From assembly GCA_013180625.2 (NCBI GenBank), contig SNVD02002551.1:62001-126000 (forward strand): 64,000 nucleotides of DNA, read 5' to 3'. This document shows positions 21,110 through 31,724 of the stretch, piece by piece. Position numbers and translations under genes: made by a program. The stretch is from Boswellia sacra (taxonomy: Eukaryota; Streptophyta; Magnoliopsida; Sapindales; Burseraceae). The notes under the pieces were generated by a model, which saw only the letters and a list, made by a program, of their open reading frames with translations, was not told the DNA's origin and ran no database searches. The first letter of the stretch is position 1. Every line of letters starts with the position of its first letter.

Positions 21110-22034
21110 CAAATACACAAGTTGAAGTTTTGTTGCATTTCTACAAACAACTAATCTTTGAGCTTTTGTAATTAAAACGCAAAGTTTCCTAACCAGACAA
21201 GTTTCAGCAGGATACCTTAGTCCAATCCGTAGAACTTACATATTCATTTTTCATTTAAACAATTATTACATAAAAAGATTTTAAATCCATAGGCACTCAG
21301 GATTCTTCCCTTTCAATACATATATATTTCCTGGAACAATCAACCTCTTACATAGGTAAAAACCATATGGAAGCTACCCCAGTATGCTCATAGATGATTG
21401 ACAACTAATTCATGTAAAACATCAAACATATTGCATTCAATTTCATTGCTAAAAGACAGTTCTAAAAGCCAAAACGACAAGAACAAAACAATTTCAAAAT
21501 TGAGGAAACAACAATTAGGGAACTCACAGCAGGAAGAACGTCAAAATTTCAAAAAGATTGAACCCAAAATCCGAAATAGAGAAAAACCTCAAGTCTCCGC
21601 ACACCCTCGGTAACCAATCCTTAACAAATCTGACATCCACCAAGTATAGATCATCGAAATTCGGCCTCCACATCGTCTTACGTGATTCCACGTAACAGCT
21701 TGTGGACACCAATCGAAACAAACTTGATGCTTTATAACTGTTGCACTCAGGACCCGTTTATTGAACATGGCAGAGGCAAGTAGTGAAGAGAAGGCAGAGG
21801 TCAGAGGCAAAATGACATTCAAAATCGAGAAGCAGATGATATGAAAAGCAAAGAAGTCGCATCAAAATAGAAGAGCAACGGTGGTGAGGAGCAAAGAGGT
21901 GATGCCAGACATGAGAAGCTGCGAAGGTGAGAAGAAGCAAGCTGTGAATTTTGTTTGATTTCTAATTTTGGTATTTTCATAATTTTTAAGGTTATATAAG
22001 TACTTTTACTTGATAAGAAGGGTTAGAAATAGTT
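21110..22034 (-). other. Right inner region of the Mutator-like element, possible second captured fragment
   Basis: On the minus strand between about 21940 and 21520 the reading frames are fairly open and the base composition is less AT-rich than the flanks. I recognise no protein. It lies at the place where Pack-MULEs often carry the first exon of a captured gene. Unproven. Confidence 0.3.
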
Positions 22035-22100
22035 AAATTAAAAAAGGGGGTTAGATACGGGAAGTGAACACTGGAAGGGGTTATGTGGGGAAAATTGGCC
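22035..22100 (-). repeat. Right terminal inverted repeat of the Mutator-like element
   Basis: Partner of 15005-15070; its reverse complement begins ggccaattttcccc. Followed directly by the target duplication atgagtctt at 22101. Confidence 0.65.
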
Positions 22101-23994
22101 ATGAGTCTTCAATGTTGAAGAAATCAGATAACCAAACAAAGGTGAATGGTACTCCACTGCAGGTGGACCATACTTAGCAACAGGTGGAGTTTGAAACGAC
22201 GACATTGAACCCAGTTAGATCTGTTGAGAGAGATGATGGTACTCCTGTGACGGAGGAGGATTTGAGAGATGAAGGAGAGGGTTCTACTCAGGAACCTCAA
22301 CAGCAACAAGAATCTATTGCAATTGATAGGCCAAGACGTGAGATTCGCAGACCTGCTCAATTTGCTGATATGGTGGCCTATGCACTTCCAATTGTAGATG
22401 ATGATGTTCCTTCCACTTATAAAGAGGCAGTCAGATGTTCTAAAGTTGATGAGTTGGAGACAGCTATGAGCTAAGAGATACAGTCTCTTCAGAAGAATGA
22501 AACTTGGGAGCTAGCTCAACTACCAAAGGATAAAAAGGCAATTGGGTGCAAATAGGTATATGTAAAGAAAGATGGATTTTCTGACAAGAATGACGTCCGC
22601 TACAAGGCAAGGTTGGTGGCTGAAGGCTACACTCAGAGGAAAGGAATTGACTACAATGAGGTATTTTCTTCAGTTGTGAAACATTCTTCCATTAGAATTT
22701 GTTGGCCTTGGTAGCTCAGATGAATATGGAACTAGTTCAACTTGATGTAAAAACTGTATTTTTACATGGTGACGTGGAAGAGGAAATCTATATGACTCAA
22801 CCAGAGGGATTCAAAGTTACTGGTAAGAAAAATTTGGTGTGCAAACTGAAAAGATCACTTTATGGTTTGAAACAATCTCCCAGACAGTGGTATAAGCAAT
22901 TTGATCGGTTTATGATGGGTCAGAGGTATACAAGAAGCAAATTTGATAATTGTGTGTATTTTCGGAGGCTACATGATGGTTCTTTCATTTATCTACTCTT
23001 GTATATTGATGATATGTTGATAGCTTCGATGAATGTCGAAGAAATTGCAAAGTTGAAGACTCAGTTGAATCGAGAGTTTGAGATGAAAGATTTGGGTGAA
23101 GCTAAGAAGATACAAGGTATGGAGATTAGTAGAGATAGAGGGAGAGGCAAGATTTGTTTGACTCAGAAGCAGTATCTGAAGAAGGTATTGCAGCAGTTTG
23201 GCATTACAAAGCAGTTAAAACCTGTAAGTACCGCACTTGCTCCTCATATAAAGCTCAATGCATCTTTATCTCCAAGTACAGATGAGGAACGAGAGTATAT
23301 GTCTCGAGTTCCATACGCTAATGCAGTTGGTAGCCTGATGTATGCTATGGTGTGTACGAGACCCGATATTTCACATGCAGTTGGAGTTGTGAGCAGGTAC
23401 ATGCATGATCTTGGTAAAGGACATTGGCAAGCAGTGAAATGGATTCTATGATATTTGTTGAAAATCGTAGATATTGGCTTAGTCTTTGAGAGGGATGATA
23501 CATGTGATCAGTATGCTATTGGTTATGTTGATTCTGATTACGCTGGTGATTTGGATAAACGTCAGTCCATAACTGGTTATGTGTTTACTCTTGCAAGAGC
23601 ACCAGTGAGTTGGAAGTCTACTTTACAGTCTACAGTGGCTTTGTCTACTACAGAGGCAGAGTATATGGCAATGACAGAGGCTGTGAAGGAAGCTATTTGG
23701 TTACAGGGATTGCTGGATGAATTGGGAATTGGGAAAAAGAAGATTAGTCTTTATTCTAACAGTTAGAGTGCTATTCATTTAGTGAAGAATCCAGTGTTCC
23801 ATGTTCATACGAACCATATTGATGTTTGGTATCATTTTGTGCGGGAGATCATTGATGAAGGGAGAATCTTACTTCAGAAGATTGAGACTGCTGAGAATCT
23901 CGCAGATGTGTTGAGTAAGGTTGTGACAGCGATCAAGTTCAGTCATTGTTTGGACTTGATCAACAATGTACGAGTTTGACCGCGCCATTGGGCG
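22101..23994 (+). pseudogene. Copia Pol 3' part: integrase tail, reverse transcriptase, RNase H
   Basis: Continues the integrase C-terminus (RRPAQFADMVAYALP; AVRCSKVDELETAM, stop near 22472). Then the reverse transcriptase: LVQLDVKTVFLHGDVEEEIY, CKLKRSLYGLKQSPRQWY and the catalytic box YIDDM at about 23005. A TGA at 23449 sits in the expected arginine position of the ILRYLKG-type motif (CGA to TGA). RNase H follows from 23455: YVDSDYAGDLDKRQSITGY, then LSTTEAEYMA; a TAG near 23764 precedes the last part. Reverse transcriptase wording resembles the Tork/Tnt1-like copia group (moderate certainty). Confidence 0.9.
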
Positions 23995-24067
23995 CATTTG
24001 GAGGCGTTGTAGTTGTGATTGAGCATGTGAAAAAAAGAAGAAATTTGTGGTGGGTCGGCATATTCGC

Positions 24068-24080
24068 CAAGGTGGAGATT
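24068..24080 (+). promoter_or_regulatory. Copia polypurine tract
   Basis: Purine-rich aaggtggagatt immediately before the 3' LTR (TGTTGAG at 24081), where plus-strand DNA synthesis primes. Confidence 0.75.
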
Positions 24081-24623
24081 TGTTGAGTGTGACTCATATG
24101 CAACTGGGAGAGATCCCATATTGGTTAAGTAGTAAAGCTTGGGTCTCATATGGGCTTATAAAAGAAGCCATATAGGAGAAGTTTAAGTGTTCCATTAGAA
24201 ATTCTCTTCTACACCCTATATTTGTAATGTTTCAATATAAGACCTTATAGTTTAAAGGCCTTTCATTAAAGACCTCAAAGTTTGTAATATTTATTTTTTT
24301 CCCTTTGATTATTTGTAGTATTGTCCAATTGTTTGGGTAATTATAGTTTGGTCCAACTATTTGAGTAATTGCAGTTTGACCCAATAGTTGTGATATTTGT
24401 ATTGTGACCTAAAAGTTTATAATTCTCTTTGAAGATAGTGGAAGGTTTTTTCAGCGGCGCCCGAGGACATAGATATTTATACCGAACCTCGTTAAATCTT
24501 GGTGTTATTTCTATTTTACATTGTTGGTTGCCTCTTTAGTTATTATTATATTCAATTATATGACATAGTTTATAGTTATGCATTTTGGTTATTTTATTGT
24601 TTTCGCTTCCGGTCTGCGCAACA
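24081..24623 (+). repeat. Copia 3' LTR
   Basis: 543-bp partner of 12718-13276 with the same termini and substitutions throughout. Followed by the target duplication aatcc, and then CLC-f coding resumes on the minus strand. Confidence 0.92.
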
Positions 24624-24749
24624 AATCCCATCCCAGAAAAGGTCGCGAATTTCATGTATCCCATTGTTGAATAGAACTACACATATGCCTGTGAGGAGAC
24701 CCCCCAATCATGACGATAGTATTATTCCATCTAACTCAAACAAGGATTG

Positions 24750-24890
24750 CGTTGTTTTTGTTGTTCATACCTATCAGTATCAGAATCAGAATAAGTATCA
24801 GAATCAGTATCAGGCAAAGCAGTGAGATGACTTAGTCTCAGATGACCACCTAATCCTATACCTATTCCTATTCCTATTTCTGCTGATGAC
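24750..24890 (-). repeat. Short tandem repeats near the CLC-f 5' region
   Basis: Plus-strand runs of tatcag/aatcag (24772-24815) and of cctatt/cctata (24851-24880). On the minus strand they translate as Asp-Ser and Gly-Ile repeats, so apparent protein similarity here would mislead. They lie at the 5' edge of the CLC-f remnant. Confidence 0.7.
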
Positions 24891-26382
24891 TCGCTATACT
24901 CTGACAAGTAGCGCTCCTTCGCTTTCAATTTCAAACCAGATGTGAATGAGTTGTACTGCCAAGCACAGATAAGCGGCTGCCACTGCAACAACTGCAAGCG
25001 GCACTCCATATTTTCTCGCTTTACTGTCTACAATCCAAATCCAACTCCAATTCTGGGGTAGATAATGTACGGATACGATGACGTTCACCCCCCTACATTT
25101 TCGTTATACTACAAAGACACCCAAAGTTTACTATCTAAATTATATGTTTAATTTATCAAATGATTACAACTCTTTATATAACCATTTGCATTTTGGTTTA
25201 AAAATCTTATATAAGTATAAAAATTTGTTTAAATACGCTAAAATGAATAATTTTTTTATTGATAATTTAAACATAGAGTTAAAGTGACATCATCCGCCTG
25301 TATGATCATTCATGATAATTAATTGATTGATTGATTTAAACAAAATTAAATTGATTGTAACTTAAAACTTGTTATTTATTTCTCATTTCACATGATAATT
25401 TTTGGTTGGTTTGTTTGACAAAGAAAATTAAACAACGAAATGGCAAATTATAAAGATTTTAAAAAATCAGAAACAAACACCTTACAGTCACAGACAAACA
25501 GTCCACTACTACTAGACTAGACTAGCTGGGGTCATAATTAACGAACCAACTCGGACAATGCAGCGCAATGAGGTTTTCACTAGAATCACCCCCAACAGAT
25601 CAACATAATGCACGTGTCATCCAAATAGTATATTTGCTCGACGAAAGTTTAAAGGGGTTATGGGTGACATCATCACACACAAGTGAGCGACCGGCTCAGC
25701 GCCCGCACAGTGCACAGCACTGCAGCACGCAGATGAAACATGAAGATGAATTGTCTCTCAAGATATACAATGCATAGTGATCATCTTCTTCCTGAGGAGG
25801 TTTCAACTGTAATAACTCTCACCCTCACAGACTTTGATGACCCTCACAGACGATAATAGTAAGCCTATAGCTGACAACGCAATTTGATGTTCCTCTTAAA
25901 GGTTTTTATCCTCCGCCGTCTTTGCCTTTCTAACTTGTGACATTTTCTTCTTTCTTGCTTTTGTTTGTTCGCACTTGTTATTGTTTCTGTTGATGGGTGT
26001 TCTTATTATCTTTTTTCTAAGCCTGAAAAACAAATTTGTGAGGTGAAAGACAAGTGGACAATATCTACTCTAGCCATATATAGATTAGTCCATGGGAAGA
26101 TCAACATAAGTTATTAGCAAATTGCAGATGTCTGTCTACATTTTCATTTGTATATACAATTTACACCATTGTAAGTATCAGCTAATATCTACATTCTAAG
26201 AGCATGAAATGCACACATCAAACGTGGTTGTAGCAGCGTTAATAAAGTAGAGATAGCATTTTCCAGGCTTATTAATTACAAATCCAAGTTGCAAAATCAG
26301 TTTTTCTGAACTATCTCACATTGTATTGTCACAACTCAAAATTGATCCTCTGCCCTGGTTTTAGTTTTGATTTGGAACTAGG
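24891..26382. other. Intergenic region between CLC-f and REC8 remnants
   Basis: The two gene remnants diverge from here, so it should hold both old promoters. AT-rich stretches occur (25130-25480). I cannot place a promoter element with confidence, and I see no other gene. Confidence 0.5.
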
Positions 26383-29300
26383 ATGTTTTACTCTCATCAG
26401 CTTCTGTCTCGCAAAGCTCCTCTTGGACCGATATGGTAACTAACTACTAACTCATTTGTAAACCAGTTCAACATTACTCTTATTTCATTCGTTTCGATAC
26501 TACATATGACTGACGCTGGCCTTTGTTTTGTGTTGTGTTGTTTTGTTGATGGCTGGTTCTTGAAGGATGACAGCAACCATGGGCGTGAAAAAGATGAATT
26601 CAAAGAAGCCCAACAAGTTTGACATTACCAGAATCTAGTATGGTTTGCTTTTTGTTCATATTTTCTTCTACTCTGCTCGGCCCGGTTCTCAAATAAGTTT
26701 TCCTTTTTTTTTTTTTTTTTAGTGAAGAAATCATGTACCCATCAGTTCCTATGGCTCTCAGACTCTCTTCAACTCTCATGGGTTGGTTTATTTAATTATT
26801 AGTTATTAATTTTGCTTTCATATTCTCATTCCCTGTTTAAATTGTTATGTTCATGGATTATTCTTGTTTGTTTGATTCAGAAGGGGTAGCGATCGTGTGC
26901 AGTCAAAAAGTGCAGCAACTTCATGGTAGTAACTTTTAAAATAATGATAAATTGGTTTTTCAAATTTCAATGCCATTATGCTTGCGTTTTGATTACTTGG
27001 GTTTGTTTCTGCAGATGATGCTACTCGTCGTGATTTCATCAAACTTTAGATTAATCCATGTTATTCTTCTACGTTGACATTTCAATTTGATTATGTTTAT
27101 TTGATTGATTTCAGAGGCAATTAAAGGAAGCAAAGGATGTGAAAGCAGCAGCTCCTGACTTAACTCTGCTTCCAAAAGGAAAATCGAGAGCCAGGTAATT
27201 AACCAACACGAACACTGCTGTTTTATTAATTAGTGTTGATTAATATCTTTTCTCTAGCACCCAACTATACATTAATTTGTAACAAAAATTTACTTGTTTT
27301 TATCTCAGTGTTACTCATGTTGTTCCACTTTTAATTAAAACAATTGTTATAATCTGAATTGTACATGAAGAGAAAAGTCCTGACAAGATTAGAGGGCTTC
27401 AAAGTTCCAAATGTATAAAGCTAAATATATCAAAACATTATGATTCAGTGCATGAGTAATTTTCCGATATCAGTTAGGAATGTTGAGTAATTTTATATAT
27501 GTCTTCAGGAGAGAAGATGTTACATTGCCCACAAGCAACGTGGAGTTTCAACAACCAGTCTATTCTCTATGGTAAGTTGGTGTATCACGTCATAGATGAA
27601 CCCTTGCTTACAGAGTTTTGTGATAGACTTCTGAATTACTCACACACACACACACTGTAACTTTGACAGAATCTAGAAATTAGAAATGGAAATTAGAGTT
27701 GATTTTAGATAGATTGAAGAGAAATCAGGTTTGTTTTATTTAGCTGTTTGGCAGGAGTTTCGAGAGCCCTGCCTCTCTCCAAGAGAATTCCTCTCCTTTT
27801 CAAATGTTTGTTAAGAATTCCCTCCCTGTTTCTCTCTCTATCCTCCTTTTTTATATTCTAACTAACTTCACCAGCTCAGCCTAACAGCTCAGCACAAAAC
27901 AACAAAAGGACATAACAGAAAAAAATATAAAAGGATATAGTCATCATTCCCTGCTAACCAACCCATTCCCTGCTAACCAACCCAGCTTCACCAGATTGCC
28001 CTTATATCTTCAATGCTTCACTGCCTGTTGTGTCGCCTAGTATATGTGAATCTATTGCAGGCCTATCATTTTGTTTGATAATTGGTATATGAATGCAGTT
28101 AGCCTGACCAAATAGTTTTGTTTAGTAGTCGATAATAAATTCAAATCCTCAGCCTTAGCTGTTAAAGAAGTAACAAAAATCAGAAAATTAGGAAGAAGTT
28201 TTATGCATATGAAATCACTTTTGCTATGCTCTAACTGTTAAGGATAAGATTGTGATTAGGAGATTTGAGTCTTTAGATGTTGCCTAACATTGTTGATATC
28301 ATAGTACCTTCACACAATCATGAGGCTTGCTTTTTCTCTGCTTCTATGGTAGATACCATATTTTTGAATTCGATATCATTGTTTGCTCTTCCTTTGATCT
28401 GTTGCAGCAACTGGATAAGATGGATGACCACTATGTTAACAACGATCCAGGAGAGGATGAGCCACTCCAAAACTTCCATCAAGGTTTTGTAACTCCACTT
28501 TCCTCCTCCAGCGGTTCCTAATATAGATTGTATCATGTGGTACCACCCTGTTTTGTATCATGTGATACCACCCTGTTTTATCACCTTCTATATATTTTAT
28601 CCTACCTGTTTTAGTTTCATATTTCCTCATATTTTCCAAATACAGGTTGCTTTTGTAACCTTATTTATCAGCCGATGTTGATAATATCACCCTGTTTGAG
28701 TGCTATCCACTTCAGACTTATACAAAAATGTTTGAGAACACTTCCAATTATGATTTCTTGCTTCTCATTAGTTTAACTTACTGTTTTCTCTTTTGTCGTT
28801 TTAAGTCTAATAGGTTATGGTTTTGGTTGAATAAAAACAATTATTGAAGACAAGTAAGACCTTGAGGACATTAAGTGATCCCTCTTTTCCTCTAATTGGA
28901 ATTTTCGTGAATTTGATGATATATTGTTGTACATTATATTTGTTTTATGATTCTTTGGATGTTGTGAAAGATTTGATATTGACGAGGACATGGAAAAACA
29001 TATTAACTTCACAGCAGAAGAGCACATTCCAACTACTCATGTACCTTCCCCACCTCTTTAAGATGAACCTCAGCATGGTCAGCAGCCTGATAATCACTCC
29101 CGCTTTTTGCTTGGCTCGATGCTGACACTCAATGAGAAATTAGATGCAGATTAAGTTTTGTAGTCAATGCATGCGATTATGGTCCCTGGTTTTTTTTGTT
29201 AGGGCTACCTTTGCAGATACATTAGCCCTGTCTATATCAGGTTAGGTCTAGTAGTTTGGTTGCATTAAATATATGAGAAACTATTCACTAGCCATTTGTT

Positions 29301-31724
29301 GATATATCGAGTGCTTGGCATTTCACTCCAACAATAACATCTCATTTGTGCTTATTCTTTCTTTCCCTTCTTCCAATTTTAGTAACTGTAGAACAGTAAA
29401 TATGGACATGATGGGAAATGCCTTATATATGAATACATGACATGTGGATCATATGGGGTTTTCCTTTCGATAATGATGTGTCTGGTAAAGTAAAATTGGA
29501 TGTGCATGCTAACCCTCCACACCTTCCTACAGCTGAGGAAATCCATGATCGCCAGGATCCAGAAAACCAGGTCAGTCAACAATCTGGTGGAGTCAAAGAA
29601 GCCAAACGGGTAAAAATTTGATAACGTGGAAGTATAACAAGCATCATAGAAAAATATAACTAAAGAAACAGGACAAATTTAACCAGCTTGGATAGTGATG
29701 ATGAAGCAGGTCAAAAGAGGCAAAAGAGATCTAAAAAGAAAACAAGAATGCTTTTTGATGATCCTTTAGTCCTTTCCAATGCTACATTACTATTCTGGCG
29801 AGAAGATGCTTCAGACATTGTCAAAGAAAGAGGAAGAGAAAGAAGGAAGAAGGTATGTTACCATTTCTAATATGCATCTTTAATATATTTTATTTTGAGA
29901 GCTGAAAAGTATTTCTGAATGCATTACAGGCATCCAATATCTTTTTTGCTAAGAAGATAGCTGAATTCATGGAACTGCTGCACGTGGTATATTGTGATTT
30001 ATTAACAAAAGGAGAAATCCATCATCCGGCTCCTCTTCTAGAGCTTTGTACAAAAAAAAAAAAAAAAAAAAAAACCCTCCTCATTACTCTTGTTCTGGTA
30101 AAAGGTTGTTTACTCATTATTCCTCTTGAGATATTTCATGTTGGGAGATCAATGATTCATACCATATAATCTGTATGCAGGAAGGACTTCTCAGCCCCAA
30201 CCTCCAAAACCATCAATATCATCACCACCAGACACAGCAGTAAGACACCATACTTTTAAGTTGGCTTCCAGTAAAAATACTGGAGCTTATTTCTGAATTC
30301 TGATTCGATGTTTTGAATGTGAAGCCTTTTAAAGATCACATTGGAGTTGGCTCACAGTCACCTGGTGTTCCCACTGAGAAGCAGCGGTCAAATTTGGTTG
30401 ACAATCCCAACCTATCAGAATACTACAAGGAAGAAATAAGTAGAGACATCTGTAAGAATTTTGTGGCAAATGAAGGCAATCCGATGAATGAAACTGAAAA
30501 ATTATGGTACAATCTATCTTTCTTTAGTACTCCTTACATCTCATTTCTTTGGTGAGAAGGTATCAAATGATTATTGTTGTAATCTCTAATATTTTCATGT
30601 GATTATTGATACTAGATAAGTTTTTGCTTGATGTAAAATTGATGTAGTTGATGGAAGATCCAACCCAATCACAGCACCTGTACATGGCAACAGAGACATC
30701 AATAGATTTAACAAGAAAAGTCGCCTCGTACCTGTTTATAAGGAAATGCCAATGCACTCTCCTAATTCAAGCGACAGGTTACAGAGTGTGGCTGAAACTG
30801 GACGAAAACCTGATCCAGGTAGACAACACTTGACTGCTCTCCTGTTGCAACATCCATAGTTGTTGGAACTGTTTCTGTTATCAACAGGAGGATTAGTTAC
30901 CTTGTTTAATCTTCTGCACAATTGTTGGTGGAAACTTGGCCAACACAAACCGAGCCTGTTAACGAGATGACTAATGCTATTCGGATGTATGATTCTTCTC
31001 ATATCTGCTAGCGTCCCCTTAGTAACTTTCTGTTGAATGATCTACTAACATACGCTCCTTCTTGGACTTAATGCCAGCAGGCTGATGAAATTGAGTCTTG
31101 ATGCACCTGGAGCCTCTGAAGTCTATTGACGAGATGACTAATGCTATTGATGTGTGATTCTTCTCGTATCTGCTAGCGTCCCCTCAGTACCTTTCTATTG
31201 AATGATCGACTAACATATGGTCCTTCTTGGACTTAATGCCAGCAGGCTGATGAAATTGCGTCTTGATGCACCTAGAGCCTCTGAATTCTATTGATGGGAT
31301 GAATAATGCTATTCGGATGCATGATTCTTCTCATATCTGCTGGCCTCCCCTTAGTAACTTTCTGTTGAATGACCGACTTAACATATGCTCCTTCTTGGAC
31401 TTAATGCCAGCAAGCTGATGAAATTGCGTCTTGATGCATCTGGAGCCTCTGAAGTAAAATCGTTGCACAAACTAGCTGCTGGAAGGAATCAAAATGACGC
31501 AGCTAGACTCTTTTATCAAACATGCGGTATTTATACATAGCATAATTAATGCTAAATTTAAATTGTTCTAGAACTATATGTCAACTTATTAGTACAATTA
31601 ATCAATAATTGAGTTTCGTGAACTAATCTCTGCATGTGCAGTTTTGGCTTCCGATGACAACATACGAGTTGAACAAGAGAAGCCTTATGGGGACATTTCC
31701 ATCTCCAAAGAAGCAAAGATGTGA
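26383..31724 (+). pseudogene. REC8: REC8/SYN1-like meiotic cohesin kleisin, decayed but nearly full-length
   Basis: Exons read in order: 26383-26435 (MFYSHQLLSRKAPLGPIW), 26566-26637 (MTATMGVKKMNSKKPNKFDI), 26723-26781 (EEIMYPSVPMALRLSSTLMG), 26881-26925, 27015-27049, 27115-27194 (APDLTLLPKGKSRA), 27509-27571 (REDVTLPTS), 28408-28493 (DKMDDHYVNNDPGEDEP), 28672 to about 28736 (ADVDNITLFE), about 28971-29076 (RFDIDEDMEKH), then weaker middle exons to 30830, and the C-terminal winged helix at about 31458-31528 (LHKLAAGRNQNDAARLFYQTC) and 31642-31724 (IRVEQEKPYGDISIS). This is the Rad21/Rec8 kleisin order: the N-terminus binds SMC3 and the C-terminal winged helix binds SMC1. SYN1/REC8 holds sister chromatids together in meiosis. 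In-frame stops (27047 and 29059) and a triplicated exon block argue for a pseudogene. The last exon keeps its natural TGA. Confidence 0.82.
30964..31460 (+). repeat. Tandem triplication of a REC8 exon-intron-exon block
   Basis: Three copies of a unit of about 166 bp starting gagatgactaatgctatt at 30964, 31131 and 31296. Each contains an EMTNAIRM-like exon end, a short intron ending ttaatgccagcag and the next exon start (LMKL.LDAPGASE). Only the last copy runs on into the downstream exon. Copies 1 and 2 read into a stop after SEVY-like codons. Confidence 0.85.

Larger units (their letters stand above)
15005..22100 (+). mobile_element. Mutator-like (Pack-MULE) element, 7,096 bp, non-autonomous
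   Basis: It interrupts the copia integrase reading frame. The 9-bp sequence atgagtctt occurs on both sides (14996-15004 and 22101-22109), the target-duplication length of Mutator elements. The ends form imperfect inverted repeats over at least 50 bp: the left end starts gggatatttttt..ataacctcttt.agagtt, and the reverse complement of the right end starts ggccaatttt..cataaccccttccagtgtt. No transposase was seen. Cargo: exons and introns of a CUE-domain gene (15200-16629), palindrome-rich arrays (about 16860-18760 and 19978-20254) and a 138-bp tandem duplication. Captured host exons plus long terminal repeats fit the Pack-MULE definition. Confidence 0.85.
12718..24623 (+). mobile_element. Ty1/copia LTR retrotransposon, interrupted by a Mutator-like element
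   Basis: Bounded by LTRs at 12718-13276 and 24081-24623, both starting TGTTGAGTGTG and ending GCGCAACA, with a perfect 5-bp target duplication aatcc (12713-12717 and 24624-24628). The order is PBS, gag remnant, protease, integrase, reverse transcriptase, RNase H, polypurine tract: the copia order. Without the 7.1-kb insertion (15005-22100) and its duplicated 9 bp it is about 4.8 kb. Multiple stops and frameshifts; non-functional. It sits in the minus-strand CLC-f gene in antisense orientation. Confidence 0.93.
10838..24830 (-). pseudogene. CLC-F: CLC-f type chloride channel/transporter gene, broken by nested insertions
   Basis: Minus-strand exons read in order, 5' to 3': 24745-24624 (GGLLTGICVVLFNNGIHEI), 12717-12409 (IPNRGASWLREE; LVPVCGGF; VTLGTGNSLAPEGPSVDIG), 11843-11759 (LSLVVAGSAIGITSG), 11665 to about 11445 (FNAAIACYFFVVESVLWPS; VGLGSEPAFKVP), and about 11125-10838 (LCGLVSLVLSRC; MGGLAIGLISLYYPEILYW; LLQLVAVKVV). 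The GxEGPSxxxG motif is the CLC anion-pathway signature. Order and wording match plant CLC-f, a Golgi/endomembrane member. An intron at 11666-11758 has GT/AG ends. There are in-frame stops near 24700 and 12660, frameshifts near 11487 and 10930, and the C-terminal third is absent at the LINE F junction. The TRIM and the copia element lie inside its exons. Confidence 0.85.

Noticed and set aside
24731..25009. Minus-strand frame with Gly-Ile and Asp-Ser repeats
   Set aside because: Arises from short tandem repeats at 24772-24880; not a convincing exon apart from the CLC-f piece next to it.
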